58,611 bases of DNA from CAZGNZ01 sp964527215 (GTDB lineage Bacteria; Fidelibacterota; Marinisomatia; SCGC-AAA003-L08; JACNLC01): positions 1-58,611 of the forward strand of contig CAZGNZ010000027.1 of the NCBI GenBank assembly GCA_964527215.1. The letters run 5' to 3'. The notes beneath the pieces are model-generated. The model made no database searches and had not been told where the DNA came from. It saw only the letters and a program-made list of their open reading frames with translations. A program made the position numbers and the translations under genes. Shown in pieces: positions 15,267 to 24,599 of the stretch; position 1 is the first letter of the stretch, and each line of letters begins with the position of its first letter.

Positions 15267-16745
15267 ATGGCGGTTGACATCACCTCCATGTTTGCATCGC
15301 AAAACAACATTGAGTATCTGGTCCAGCAGTATATGACTCTGGAAACCGGACCACGAGACCGACTGGTGGATGAGCGGAATGTCCTGGAAAGCAGGAAAAC
15401 CGCTCTTTCTGATTTAGACTCCAAATTTTCTGCACTCAGCACTCAGCTGGAGCGACTGACAGATCCGATCACGGATTATTTTGCAGCGAAACTCGGGACA
15501 ACCAGTGACTCGGAGAAATTTACCATCAGTGCCGGGACAAGTGCCGGTCTAGGAACCCATTCCATCTCGGCAGAACGTCTGTCCAGCGCAGATACCCGCG
15601 TATCACAGCAGTATGCCAGTGATTCCAGCGACTTTACCGGTATTACAACCAACCAGAGTTTCATAATCCAAGTGTATAATGAAGAGGATGAAGAAACCAA
15701 AGACATTACCGTCAGCATTGATGCATCTGTATTTACCGGTACCAATGAAGAAGTGCTGGATTCAATTGAAGATGCCATTGACACTGCCATGTCAAATGCG
15801 GTAACGAACGATATCATTGACAGCGATGAGGTTGTCCGGGCATCCGTTACTTCCGAAGAGAGCGACACGAGCCGGCTGGTGCTACGCTCAGAACAGTCCG
15901 GATTCACCTACGCGATGAACTTCACAGATACGGATGGTTTGCTGGCCACTCTTCAGGTAAACAGCGCTTCAGAGGCGAATACCAGCGGCAACAATGGCGG
16001 CTGGATTACACAAGTCGGAACCAGTGCCAGCGACAGTCTGCTCAATTCCAAATTCGAGGTTGACGGGCTTACGTACTACCGTGATACCAATAACGTTACC
16101 GATGCGGTTACAGGGGTGACAATCTCACTGCTGGATACATTTGCAACCAGTGAGACAATGACCATTACGGCAGATACGGAAGGGGTCAAAGAAGAAATAA
16201 ATACTTTTATTTCTGCCTATAATGAGCTGCTTGACTATTTGGAATCCACAACACAGATTGATCCGGATACCTACGAAAGAGGTGCCTTGGCAGATGATAT
16301 GATCTATCGGAATATTGCCATGGATATCCGCGGTATTGTAGTGGATGAAGTAACCGATACGGACTCAGAAATATATGAACGTCTGTATTCCATTGGAATA
16401 GAGCCGGATGATGACGGCAGGCTGTCTATTGATGACACAGAAAAATTCACCAACGCGCTGGAATCCAATGCCACCAATGTATCGGACATCTTCAACGGAA
16501 CTGACGGAATCGCAACCCGGATGTTCAATTATATTGAAAATTACATCGAAGTGGGTGGTGCAATTGACACCAGCCAGGAAAATGCCGATACTTTTATTAC
16601 GAGTTTAAATGACCGGATTGCATTTCAGGAAGAACTTTTGGGTAAACGGGAAGAACAGCTTCGTACAGAATTTTCCCGGCTGCAGGAAATGATGTATGAA
16701 CTGAGCAGCCAGCAGTCCTTTTATTCTTCCTTCTTTTCCGGATAA
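15267..16745 (+). CDS. fliD: Flagellar cap protein FliD (hook-associated protein 2)
   Basis: 492 aa. FliD forms the filament cap that folds exported flagellin at the growing tip. The N-terminal coiled-coil region (QNNIEYLVQQYMTLETGPRD) fits the FliD_N family. The central part is Thr/Ser/Asp-rich beta structure. The C-terminal region (FISAYNELLDYLES...; FSRLQEMMYELSSQQSF) fits FliD_C. AAAGGAGAGC precedes the ATG, 18 bp after fliS. Length is normal for a compact FliD. Confidence 0.93.
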   Translation: MAVDITSMFASQNNIEYLVQQYMTLETGPRDRLVDERNVLESRKTALSDLDSKFSALSTQLERLTDPITDYFAAKLGTTSDSEKFTISAGTSAGLGTHSISAERLSSADTRVSQQYASDSSDFTGITTNQSFIIQVYNEEDEETKDITVSIDASVFTGTNEEVLDSIEDAIDTAMSNAVTNDIIDSDEVVRASVTSEESDTSRLVLRSEQSGFTYAMNFTDTDGLLATLQVNSASEANTSGNNGGWITQVGTSASDSLLNSKFEVDGLTYYRDTNNVTDAVTGVTISLLDTFATSETMTITADTEGVKEEINTFISAYNELLDYLESTTQIDPDTYERGALADDMIYRNIAMDIRGIVVDEVTDTDSEIYERLYSIGIEPDDDGRLSIDDTEKFTNALESNATNVSDIFNGTDGIATRMFNYIENYIEVGGAIDTSQENADTFITSLNDRIAFQEELLGKREEQLRTEFSRLQEMMYELSSQQSFYSSFFSG

Positions 16746-16761
16746 AAAAGGTAGGTAAATC

Positions 16762-17160
16762 ATGGAGATTACCGCCACAACGGCAACAATCGAAAAAACT
16801 GAAGCGCGGGTTGACCCGCTTCAGACTCAGGATGCACTGAAAGCAAAAGAAAATGAACAAATTCTTACTGAGCAGATCCCTGAAAAACCAGAATATTCCG
16901 TGGGTCCGCCGGAAGAAGATCTATCCCTTCTAGAAAAAACCATTGATTTCTCCGACTTGATTGAAAAAGTGAATCAGTACGTCAATTCATTCAGTACGAA
17001 GGTCACATTTGATTACGATGAAGAAGAAGAAAAACCCGTAATCGTTGTTTTGGATAAGGAAACCGGAGAAACCATTCGTCAGATTCCACCTAAGGAAATG
17101 CTTCATCTTCTGTCAAAACTGGAAGATATTACCGGAATCATTTTTCATGGAAAATACTGA
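16762..17160 (+). CDS. flaG: FlaG-family flagellar protein
   Basis: 132 aa. The C-terminal half is a FlaG domain (VNSFSTKVTFDYDEEEEKPV; LDKETGETIRQIPPKEMLHL). FlaG proteins influence filament length and usually sit beside fliD, as here. The N-terminal 60 residues are charged and probably disordered. Its last 14 bases overlap the start of the next gene, indicating translational coupling. Confidence 0.88.
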   Translation: MEITATTATIEKTEARVDPLQTQDALKAKENEQILTEQIPEKPEYSVGPPEEDLSLLEKTIDFSDLIEKVNQYVNSFSTKVTFDYDEEEEKPVIVVLDKETGETIRQIPPKEMLHLLSKLEDITGIIFHGKY

Positions 17161-17587
17161 CGATTCAATTAAGGTTGATCCGACATCTATGGAGGAAGCC
17201 TTGGCTGCCGAACTTGAGTTGTTCAATCGAATTTTCCAGGAAACCAGCAGGATTCTGAAGGATCCTGATTCAATTTCCGTCGATGCAGTGGATTCGCTGC
17301 TGAAAGCCAGGAGTGAGTGGATCGGTATGTTGAAACGGCTTCAGATGATTCATTCAAATCTTGAAAAACATAATCCAAAATATGACACCGTACCGGTTCA
17401 GTCAAAAATCCAGGACACTGTCAGAATGATTTGTGAAATGGATGAACGCATTTTTAGTTTTCTGCAGAAAAAGAAACTGGAAATTGTTAAAGATATCTCC
17501 AGTTTGGCCGACAATCAAAAAAGGAGAACTTTCAAGGAACATCAGTACCTTGAAAAAAGCAGACTTTTAGACATTCGTCAGAGATAA
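17147..17587 (+). CDS. FliT/FlgN-like putative flagellar chaperone
   Basis: 146 aa from the ATG at 17147, which overlaps the flaG stop; a longer frame back to 17045 lies wholly inside flaG and is not used. All-helical, heptad-like composition (LELFNRIFQETSRILKD; MDERIFSFLQKKKLEIVKDI), no signal peptide. Size, helical content and position after fliD/flaG fit the FliT/FlgN class of export chaperones, but no diagnostic motif is visible. Assignment is from context. Confidence 0.6.
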   Translation: MENTDDSIKVDPTSMEEALAAELELFNRIFQETSRILKDPDSISVDAVDSLLKARSEWIGMLKRLQMIHSNLEKHNPKYDTVPVQSKIQDTVRMICEMDERIFSFLQKKKLEIVKDISSLADNQKRRTFKEHQYLEKSRLLDIRQR

Positions 17588-17589
17588 CA

Positions 17590-18081
17590 GTGACTACAAT
17601 CAACAATATTATCGGACTTCCTGATCAGCTGAAAAAGATCAAGGAGAATGATGACCTGAAGCAGGTTCGCAATCAGAACTCGCCGAAACAGGCACAGGTC
17701 AGTGACAATGTTTCTCAAAAACCGGGAGACAGTGTTGACATTTCTCCGGCTGCCAGAAGTCTGTTATCGCGAAGCGAAGAAGTTCAGCAGTACGTTCAGG
17801 AAATGGAATCAGTTAAAACGCTCGATTCAAATGAGCTTGAAACCATTCGTGAACGTGTGGACGGAAACTTCTACAGCCAGTCACACGTGGAAGAGCAAAT
17901 AGCTGATGCAGTGGTTTCATCAGGTGTGGAAGAAACAGACACGGAGGAAAGTGTCCGGAGTACCGAACCTGGAGATTCGGATCCCCTTGAACAAATCAGG
18001 GAACGGGTCAAAAACAATTACTACAGCAACAGCGAAGTGGTGGATGTGATTGCGGAGAAAATGATCAATCCGGCCCGCTGA
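17590..18081 (+). CDS. FlgM-like anti-sigma-28 factor with doubled C-terminal module
   Basis: 163 aa from a GTG start two bases after the previous stop. It has the FlgM-like motif SVDISPAARSLL at about residue 48, and then two copies of the segment that in FlgM contacts sigma-28: LETIRERVDGNFYSQSHVEE (about 83) and LEQIRERVKNNYYSNSEVVD (about 137), joined by an acidic linker. FlgM holds sigma-28 inactive until it is exported after hook completion. Position in a sigma-28-driven operon fits feedback control. Two modules instead of one is unusual. The motif is seen; the function is inferred. Confidence 0.7.
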   Translation: MTTINNIIGLPDQLKKIKENDDLKQVRNQNSPKQAQVSDNVSQKPGDSVDISPAARSLLSRSEEVQQYVQEMESVKTLDSNELETIRERVDGNFYSQSHVEEQIADAVVSSGVEETDTEESVRSTEPGDSDPLEQIRERVKNNYYSNSEVVDVIAEKMINPAR

Positions 18082-18101
18082 TCGCGCGGTAACAATCGAA
18101 A

Positions 18102-20036
18102 TCAAACCCTTTTTTGCAACTGTGATTTACGGTTGTCAAGAAGGGTTCGTATTTTTTTATTCAATTGCTTTGCGGTGAACGGTTTTTGAAGGAATGCCAT
18201 ATTTTCTGAAATGGTAAACTTGCCTGAGCTTGTACTGGCATGTCCGCTGATAAACAGAAATTCAATATCGGGCCAAATCTCCTTGACCCGTTTGTATAAT
18301 TCGGTTCCTGACAGCTTCGGCATGATGATATCCGAGATAATCAAATCAATAGGCTGATTTGATTTCCCCAATACGTCCAAAGCATCCTTACCATCCACTG
18401 CTACCAACGTGTTAAATCCGGTTCGTTCAAGTATTGATTTAAGTATTGTCAGTACATCCAAATCATCCTCAACCACAAGCACCGTTTCCGTTCCGAGCTC
18501 CAACAGAGAACCGTCGTTCTGAAGCATATCCCCGACAGTATCACGAGACACGGGAAACAGAATTTCAAAACTGGTCCCTTCATTTACGCTGCTGGTAAAG
18601 GTGATGTAGCCATTATGCTGCTGCACAAGACCATAAACCATTGACAGTCCCAGACCGGTGCCTTTCCCGGTATCTTTGGTTGTAAAAAACGGCTCATATA
18701 CATGTTCCTGTATCTCAACCGGAATACCGGTCCCGTTATCCTTCACCGTGATTCGAACATATTCTCCCGGCTGAAGCGGTGAGTGGAGCTGACAGAATTC
18801 ATCATCCAGCACTTTGTTTTCTGTAGCAATTTTGATGACACCGCCATTGGGCATCGCCGCCTGGGAATTCAGACACAGGTTGGTGATCATCTGCTGCAAT
18901 GCATTGGGATCGGCTTTAATATTCTCAAGCCCAACCTGGAAACTGGATTTCAGCTGTATGTCATCATGCATAATCTTTGCTAAAAATTCAGAGGTTTGCC
19001 CCAACACCTGATTTACGTTAATGATTTTCAAGTCGAGTATCTGCTTCCGGCTGAACGCCAGGAGCTGCTGCACCAGAGTTGCGGCATCATCCGCACGCTT
19101 TATAAGCGCGTCAATGTAATTGTAGGCCGGATGTTCGGTGGATATAATTTCCGCTGCCAAATCTGCAAATCCGATAATGCCCGTCAGAATGTTATTGAAA
19201 TCATGCGCCACGCCGCCGGCCAGCTGGCCGATGGATTCCATTTTCTGAGACTGCCTGAGCTGCTCTTCTGCAATGACCCTGGTGGAAATGTCCCGCAGAA
19301 CACATACAATATGATCGGCGTTATTGATTATTACCCGGGACATGGTCATCTCAACAGGAAATTCGGTCCCGGCCTTATTGCGCGCGTTCAAACGAGTCAG
19401 GTTCGAATCACCGATAAAATAGTCATCCACCGTCAGGTATGAACTGAAAATGGACTGAAACTCATCATGAAACCGCTGTGGGATAACCTGATCCATCACC
19501 AACTTATGAATGACTTCATCTCTTTGGTAACCAAACAGCTTCTCCGCAGCTGAATTCCAGAAAACGATACAGCCGGTATTATCCAGGAGCAATATTGAAT
19601 CAATCGCCCCGGAAGCAATTGATCTGAATTTTTCTTCGCTCTCCTTGAGCTGTTTTTTTAAAATTTGTTTTTCGTATGCCTTGATAATCGCGTAGTGAAG
19701 CGGCTCAATGGGGATCGGTTTTTTAATATAGTTGACGGCACCCTGGCGAAGCGCTTCGATTGCATAATCATAATCTTTGTGACCCGTAATAATGATTGTC
19801 TGCAGATCTTCGTGAATTTCACTGGCCTGCTTCATCAAATCAATACCACTGATTCCCGGCATTCGAATGTCTGTAACCAGAACATTAAACTCCGCTTCCT
19901 TCAACAACTGCAAGCCTTTACCACCAGTAGAGGCAACAGAGATATCATAACTGTCATACAGTTTCAGAAGACTGCGGCGGATGATATCACTCAGGCTGAC
20001 TTCATCGTCTACAATCAGAACTTTTATTCTGTCCAC
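18102..20036 (-). CDS. Hybrid sensor histidine kinase (REC-PAS-HisKA-HATPase-REC)
   Basis: 644 aa, cytosolic, no membrane segments. Residues 1-125 are a receiver (IVDDE; phospho-Asp about 56 in VTDIRMPG; Lys in YIKKPI). A PAS domain spans about 140-260. The HisKA box AHDFNNILTG has its His near 278. The ATPase domain has NLCLNSQAAMPNGG, DNGTGI and GTGLGLSMVYGL. A C-terminal receiver follows (VVEDD; phospho-Asp about 567 in ISDIIMPK). GTG start preceded by CAGGAG. Convergent with the flagellar operon; no regulated target is evident, though its location invites a link to motility. Confidence 0.92.
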   Translation of the reverse strand: MDRIKVLIVDDEVSLSDIIRRSLLKLYDSYDISVASTGGKGLQLLKEAEFNVLVTDIRMPGISGIDLMKQASEIHEDLQTIIITGHKDYDYAIEALRQGAVNYIKKPIPIEPLHYAIIKAYEKQILKKQLKESEEKFRSIASGAIDSILLLDNTGCIVFWNSAAEKLFGYQRDEVIHKLVMDQVIPQRFHDEFQSIFSSYLTVDDYFIGDSNLTRLNARNKAGTEFPVEMTMSRVIINNADHIVCVLRDISTRVIAEEQLRQSQKMESIGQLAGGVAHDFNNILTGIIGFADLAAEIISTEHPAYNYIDALIKRADDAATLVQQLLAFSRKQILDLKIINVNQVLGQTSEFLAKIMHDDIQLKSSFQVGLENIKADPNALQQMITNLCLNSQAAMPNGGVIKIATENKVLDDEFCQLHSPLQPGEYVRITVKDNGTGIPVEIQEHVYEPFFTTKDTGKGTGLGLSMVYGLVQQHNGYITFTSSVNEGTSFEILFPVSRDTVGDMLQNDGSLLELGTETVLVVEDDLDVLTILKSILERTGFNTLVAVDGKDALDVLGKSNQPIDLIISDIIMPKLSGTELYKRVKEIWPDIEFLFISGHASTSSGKFTISENMAFLQKPFTAKQLNKKIRTLLDNRKSQLQKRV

Positions 20037-20460
20037 TTCTCACTCCTGAAATTGTGTTCGGTTCTTTTTACCAATCCTTAAGATTTCAATCAAGATATTC
20101 TGATCTTTGAATATAGGAGGTCAGAATTGAAGTTCTCCTTAAAACATTTGGAGAACCGGAGGATCAACCGGGGATATCCCGAAAATCTTCAAGTTAAATG
20201 GATATTAAATTTAGATGAATTTTTGCACAAATCAAAGTATTGGATGAGTTTACCGGGAAACGTCAAATCCTCGGTTTAATGATTCAGACATTCAGTCTAG
20301 GACCATCAAAAATCCCGGGAAAGTCAAATTGAACCTTTCACTGAGCACTTTTGCAGCGGTAATTGGTAAGCAAACAGGAAAATGGCATTGTCAGTATTCA
20401 TGATTATTTATGAGTTACTGCATAAATACGGATAAATATGTTGCTATATGATTGTATCAG
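20037..20460. other. Intergenic region upstream of kinase and HTH4
   Basis: Divergent promoter region. A loose inverted repeat AGGAG...CTCCT (about 20117-20145) and a GGAGAACCGGAGGATC stretch are visible, without clear function. No gene. Confidence 0.35.
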
Positions 20461-20487
20461 TAAAGAATTGCATATTATTGCCGATAA
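20461..20487 (+). promoter_or_regulatory. Sigma-28 promoter of HTH4
   Basis: TAAAGAAT, 11 bp, GCCGATAA. It lies inside the longer open frame beginning at 20438, so translation must start downstream at 20513. It ties this lone HTH gene to the flagellar regulon. Confidence 0.88.
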
Positions 20488-20512
20488 TAATTACAGAAAA
20501 GGACCAAAAATT

Positions 20513-20716
20513 ATGGAAAAGGAAATACTGAATATTGATGAAGCATGCGAATTCCTCGGTATCCGCCCCAGGACAATGTACAAGCTTCTGAAAAGCGGGG
20601 AAATTCCCGCTGTCAAAATCGGTGGACAGTGGCGGTTTTCGAGTAAGGCACTCAGAGAACTGTTTTCCCTGCCGCCGGCCGACAGCTCAGCTGAACCGGA
20701 AGCCAGTGATCTGTAA
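20513..20716 (+). CDS. Excisionase-like HTH protein 4 (sigma-28-controlled)
   Basis: 67 aa. HTH_17/excisionase fold: NIDEACEFLGIRPRTMYKLL, KSGEIPAVKIGGQWRF, then a short proline/serine/acidic tail instead of the basic helix of HTH1-3. AAAAGGA precedes the ATG. No flagellin is adjacent, but the consensus sigma-28 promoter gives it the same timing as the filament genes. Probably the divergent member of the same regulator family. Confidence 0.85.
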   Translation: MEKEILNIDEACEFLGIRPRTMYKLLKSGEIPAVKIGGQWRFSSKALRELFSLPPADSSAEPEASDL

Positions 20717-20910
20717 CAGGCTGGATTGATCGCATTTTCAGAAATTCGCTGTACTCATAAAAGGCATGAGAAGTAACTGCCTGATCAGGGTTTGAATCCG
20801 GATGAATTCTTCTGTTCCAGTATAATTATCATGTTAACTGAAATCCGTATATCAAATTACCCGGTGCACCGGGAATCAACCGAGACCTGACTTCCCAAAA
20901 AACTATCGAA
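20717..20910. other. Intergenic stretch before dispersed repeat copy 2
   Basis: Part of a 585-bp gap between HTH4 and the gene at 21302. Apart from repeat copy 2 (20911-21080) nothing could be identified in the gap. Confidence 0.35.
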
Positions 20911-21080
20911 TTTCCACGCCCGTCAGCTGATAGGACGAAGTACCCGTAATCGATCGTGGCATTGTATATTTCACCGCCACGCCAAATGACGGATTTTAAA
21001 CAAGCGGCGGGGAATGCACCCTGTTGCACTTGTCCGTCAGAAGACGGATTTGAAACACGCCAACTGGCGGATTCAAATTT
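20911..21080 (+). repeat. Dispersed multi-hairpin repeat, copy 2 (full length)
   Basis: Same order of parts as copy 1: GCCCGTCAGCTGATAGG (first palindrome decayed on its right arm), CCGCCACGCCAAATGACGG, AAGCGGCGGGGAATGCACCC, GTCCGTCAGAAGACGGAT, and CGCCAACTGGCGGATTCAAA with an intact final hairpin. Confidence 0.8.
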
Positions 21081-21301
21081 TGCATTCAGCAGGGAATGGA
21101 CTTTGAAATTTTCAGGTTTGTATTATGGTTGTACTGATTGGGCTGAAATAAAAATAGAATCCGGTCAAACTCACTCGATCGAAAGTCCGTTTTCTGCAAA
21201 TACAGTATGACTGCACAAGCTTTCCGGAGTAGCCGTCACAAATTAAAAGAAAGAAACAGTCTGAATAACCCGTCAAAATGACAATCCAAAGAAGGAAAAT
21301 C

Positions 21302-21550
21302 ATGAAAAAACTGGTTATTCACCGGTATTTTGGAAGTGATCAAACAGCTCGAACCATCGAAATTCCTGTCCGATACCTTAAAACAATGCCCGGTCTGCTC
21401 CCGCGCTCAGTAATATTGGAGTTGGAAAAAGAACAGATCGAGCTGGAGGAACTCATCACGGCCGCGGATACAAATGATGTGTCCGGCCTGCTGATGGGGA
21501 TGTCGGATCAGGGAAAAAAAACCAGAATTGATTTTTTTGTGGAAAATTGA
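21302..21550 (+). CDS. Small hypothetical protein
   Basis: 82 aa from the ATG at 21302 after AAGGAAAA; an in-frame ATG at 21278 lacks a ribosome site. Sequence features: MKKLVIHRYFGSDQTARTIE, a Leu/Glu-rich helix (LELEKEQIELEELITAAD), and a terminal beta-like DFFVEN. Cytosolic, acidic. No family recognised. It lies 146 bp ahead of the hexosaminidase on the same strand. Confidence 0.55.
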   Translation: MKKLVIHRYFGSDQTARTIEIPVRYLKTMPGLLPRSVILELEKEQIELEELITAADTNDVSGLLMGMSDQGKKTRIDFFVEN

Positions 21551-21696
21551 TCCAACGCATACGAATTTTCACAACAGCATTTTAGAGATAATTCAGGCAG
21601 CCTGATTTCCTGAAATCATGTTATCACTTTTTGGCTGTTTGCATTTTTAATGTTCACCAGGATTTAAACTCATATTCAGAATAGAGGATAAAACCG

Positions 21697-23217
21697 ATGC
21701 GGATTCCTGTCCTCCCGCAGGTCATGAAAATAATCCCCGGATCCGGCAGATTTCAGCTAAACAAAAAAACAAAAATAGTCTGCGGGATTGAACAACCTGT
21801 TGATTTGCTGATGAAATCTGCAGTTAATACTGGTGATTGTTCAAAGCTCCTTGCCGACAGTTTGAACAGTATTATTTCAAAAACCCCGAAAATCATTAAA
21901 TATCCTCTCACTGAATCCTGCCCGTCGAATATCATATTCATTGCTTCCAATCTGAACGATCCTGCTTTGAATTCGGAAGGATATCATCTGGATATTCTAT
22001 CAACAGGAATATTTATTCGTGGAAACAGCACAGGCGGGCTCGTAAACGGAATACAAACCCTCATGCAGCTGATTCGGTTGGAAGCTGCAGCTGGAGAGGC
22101 ATCCGAGGATGTCCTCCTGCCGTGTGTTTCCATTCGGGATGAGCCTGCATTTCAGTGGCGGGGAATTCTTCTGGACTGTGTCCGTCATTTTATTCCAATA
22201 GAACGACTTTACAGATTGGTTGACCTGCTGGCACTGTATAAACTGAACCGTCTGCATTTGCACCTCACTGACGATCAGGGCTGGAGAATCGAAATTAAAA
22301 AACATCCGCTGCTGACTGAAATAGGGAGCTGGCGGAATGACTCTGAAAACCAATTGGTTGGCGGATATTATCTGCAGTCTGAACTTCGTGCACTGGTCCG
22401 GTACGCGCGAATCAGAAATATTGAAATTATACCGGAAATTGATCTGCCCGGACACACTCGGGCACTGCTGGCCGCATATCCGAAATATTCGTGTACCGAA
22501 TCTATTCTGCCGGTTCCTTCAACCTGGGGCGTATTTGAAGATGTTCTTTGTCCGGGGCATCCAGAACTTCTTGATCTGATTGGGGAAATTATCGAGGAAA
22601 CTCTGGCAGTTTTCCCGTTTCACACCATGCATATCGGGGGAGACGAATGTCCGGTAACACGTTGGTCGAATTGTCCGCGATGCAGGAGCAAAATGCAGAA
22701 ACTGGGATTGGAAAAACCCGGAGATCTGCAGGGTTGGCTGAATTCCGAAATCAGCAGCCTGCTGGAAAAATCCGGCAGAAAAATCATCGGTTGGGATGAT
22801 ATCCTGCGCACGGATATTCCTGAAAATACCATTATTCAAATCTGGCAGGGGCTTGATCGTGTGGAACAGGCCAGAGCGGCGGGCTCACCAATGATCATTT
22901 CACCGGTGAGCCATACCTACTTTGATTATTCGCCTTCGGTTTTGAGTTTAAAAAAAGTTCACAGCCTGAAAACCATATTACGTAATCTTGCAAGTGAAAT
23001 GCCTGATCTGATTCTGGGTGGAGAATGCTGCGTATGGACGGAACGTATTCCGCCTGAAAAACTGGATGAAATGATTTTCCCGCGGTTACTGGCTGCCGCT
23101 GACTGTTTCTGGGGACAGGGAAATACACGGGATGACGGAAGGTTTATTGGAACGGCGTGGCTGCAGTACGAAATGCTGAACCGGTTGGGTGTTAAAATCC
23201 GGAAAGGGAACCAATGA
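21697..23217 (+). CDS. Family GH20 beta-N-acetylhexosaminidase
   Basis: 506 aa. Removes terminal beta-linked GlcNAc/GalNAc from glycans. It has an N-terminal GH20b-like domain (about 1-145) and then the catalytic TIM barrel starting FQWRGILLDCVRHF. Barrel motifs: LNRLHLHLTDDQGWRIEI, IPEIDLPGHTRA, and the catalytic Asp-Glu pair in HIGGDE (about 315). No obvious signal peptide, so it may be cytosolic or the start may be misjudged. Its stop overlaps the sulfatase start (ATGA), so the two are translationally coupled and likely act on one sulfated amino-sugar glycan. Confidence 0.92.
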   Translation: MRIPVLPQVMKIIPGSGRFQLNKKTKIVCGIEQPVDLLMKSAVNTGDCSKLLADSLNSIISKTPKIIKYPLTESCPSNIIFIASNLNDPALNSEGYHLDILSTGIFIRGNSTGGLVNGIQTLMQLIRLEAAAGEASEDVLLPCVSIRDEPAFQWRGILLDCVRHFIPIERLYRLVDLLALYKLNRLHLHLTDDQGWRIEIKKHPLLTEIGSWRNDSENQLVGGYYLQSELRALVRYARIRNIEIIPEIDLPGHTRALLAAYPKYSCTESILPVPSTWGVFEDVLCPGHPELLDLIGEIIEETLAVFPFHTMHIGGDECPVTRWSNCPRCRSKMQKLGLEKPGDLQGWLNSEISSLLEKSGRKIIGWDDILRTDIPENTIIQIWQGLDRVEQARAAGSPMIISPVSHTYFDYSPSVLSLKKVHSLKTILRNLASEMPDLILGGECCVWTERIPPEKLDEMIFPRLLAAADCFWGQGNTRDDGRFIGTAWLQYEMLNRLGVKIRKGNQ

Positions 23218-24599
23218 TGCAAAAACCCAATTTTCTAATAATACACACCGACCAGCAGCGCTGGGATACGATCAATGCGCTTGGGAATCCGGTGATGCAT
23301 ACTCCAAACCTGGACAGACTCGTTCGTGATGGGGTTGGATTTCACCAGGCATACTGCAACAATCCGGTATGCATGCCCAGCCGTCACAGTCTTCTTAGCG
23401 GTCAGTACCCAAGCTGTATCGGTACAACGTGCAACGGGATTGAAATGCGTGAAGACATTCCCATTTTACCGGATTACCTGAAGCCCGCAGGATATCATAC
23501 TGCCAATATTGGAAAGCTGCATTTTCTGAATCATTCAAGCCGGGATTATGATGTACCTCATCCAGACTATCGGTTCGATACATTGGTTCTTTCAGACGAA
23601 CCCGGATGCTATGAGGATGATTACATCAAATGGGTTCGGGAGAACGGACCTGAATTTCTGGAGAAATGCCGCTGCTCCACTCCGCCGGCCTGGCAGGGGA
23701 AAGCACTGCGGCTTGAACCGCGCGATACTCATGAACCCTACGTTTTTCGCGGGCCTGAGCAGTTTTCCCATTCTGCATTTGTTGCTTCAAAATCCATAGA
23801 ATTCCTCCAGAAGCAAATAAACAGCGACCGGCCTTTCTGTCTGATTTCGGGTTTCTATGCCCCTCATCCGCCCCTGAATCCTCCAGAGCGTTTCCTTGAG
23901 TACTATCCGCTCGATCACATGGAACTTCCTAAAAGAGGAAACAAGCCTGACCCATTTAATCTGCCCGACCGGCAATGGCAGAAAATTCGACAGTATTATT
24001 ATGCCCTCATCAGCCATGTTGATCATGAAATCGGACGCATTCTATCCGCGCTGGATGAACTGATGCTGACAAACAGGACCATTATCATGTTCTTATCGGA
24101 TCACGGGGAATACCTGGGCGATCACGGAATGATACAAAAGGGCCCGCCCGGATATGATGCCTGCATCCATATTCCCTTGATTTGCAGCGGAGTCAGCCGA
24201 TTTCCCGGCGGACGGACTTCCGATGTGCTGATTGAAGCGGTGGATATTCTGCCCACCATCTGTGACCTTGCCGAAATAGATGTCCATCCCCGTCTGCAGG
24301 GGCGGTCATTTGCGAACCTGCTTTTTGAACAGGAGTACCAACCCAGGAATTCCGTGTTTATGGAAATGAAAATCCCGTTTCAGAATTCATGGAAAACAGT
24401 CCGAACCCGCAGTTGGAAATATTCTCTGGCCGCAGACGGAGATGAGCTGCTGTTCGATCTGATAAATGATCCGGCAGAATTGACCAACCTGGCAGCAGAT
24501 GCAGCCTATGCAGACCAGCGGTCGAAAATGCGGTTGCTGCTCCTGCAGCGCTGGTTTGATACGGAATCTCAGTATCCTGAAAAAACCGGAGAATACTGA
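23214..24599 (+). CDS. Type I sulfatase
   Basis: 461 aa. Hydrolyses sulfate esters. N-terminal metal site NFLIIHTDQQRWDT; the active-site signature CMPSR has its Cys near 53, the residue converted to formylglycine; GKLHF and FLSDHGEYLGDHG are further active-site blocks. No signal peptide is evident. The C-xP-S-R form requires a formylglycine-generating enzyme or anSME encoded elsewhere. Coupled with the GH20 enzyme by a 4-bp overlap, suggesting a GlcNAc/GalNAc sulfate substrate; exact specificity is not readable. Confidence 0.9.
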   Translation: MMQKPNFLIIHTDQQRWDTINALGNPVMHTPNLDRLVRDGVGFHQAYCNNPVCMPSRHSLLSGQYPSCIGTTCNGIEMREDIPILPDYLKPAGYHTANIGKLHFLNHSSRDYDVPHPDYRFDTLVLSDEPGCYEDDYIKWVRENGPEFLEKCRCSTPPAWQGKALRLEPRDTHEPYVFRGPEQFSHSAFVASKSIEFLQKQINSDRPFCLISGFYAPHPPLNPPERFLEYYPLDHMELPKRGNKPDPFNLPDRQWQKIRQYYYALISHVDHEIGRILSALDELMLTNRTIIMFLSDHGEYLGDHGMIQKGPPGYDACIHIPLICSGVSRFPGGRTSDVLIEAVDILPTICDLAEIDVHPRLQGRSFANLLFEQEYQPRNSVFMEMKIPFQNSWKTVRTRSWKYSLAADGDELLFDLINDPAELTNLAADAAYADQRSKMRLLLLQRWFDTESQYPEKTGEY

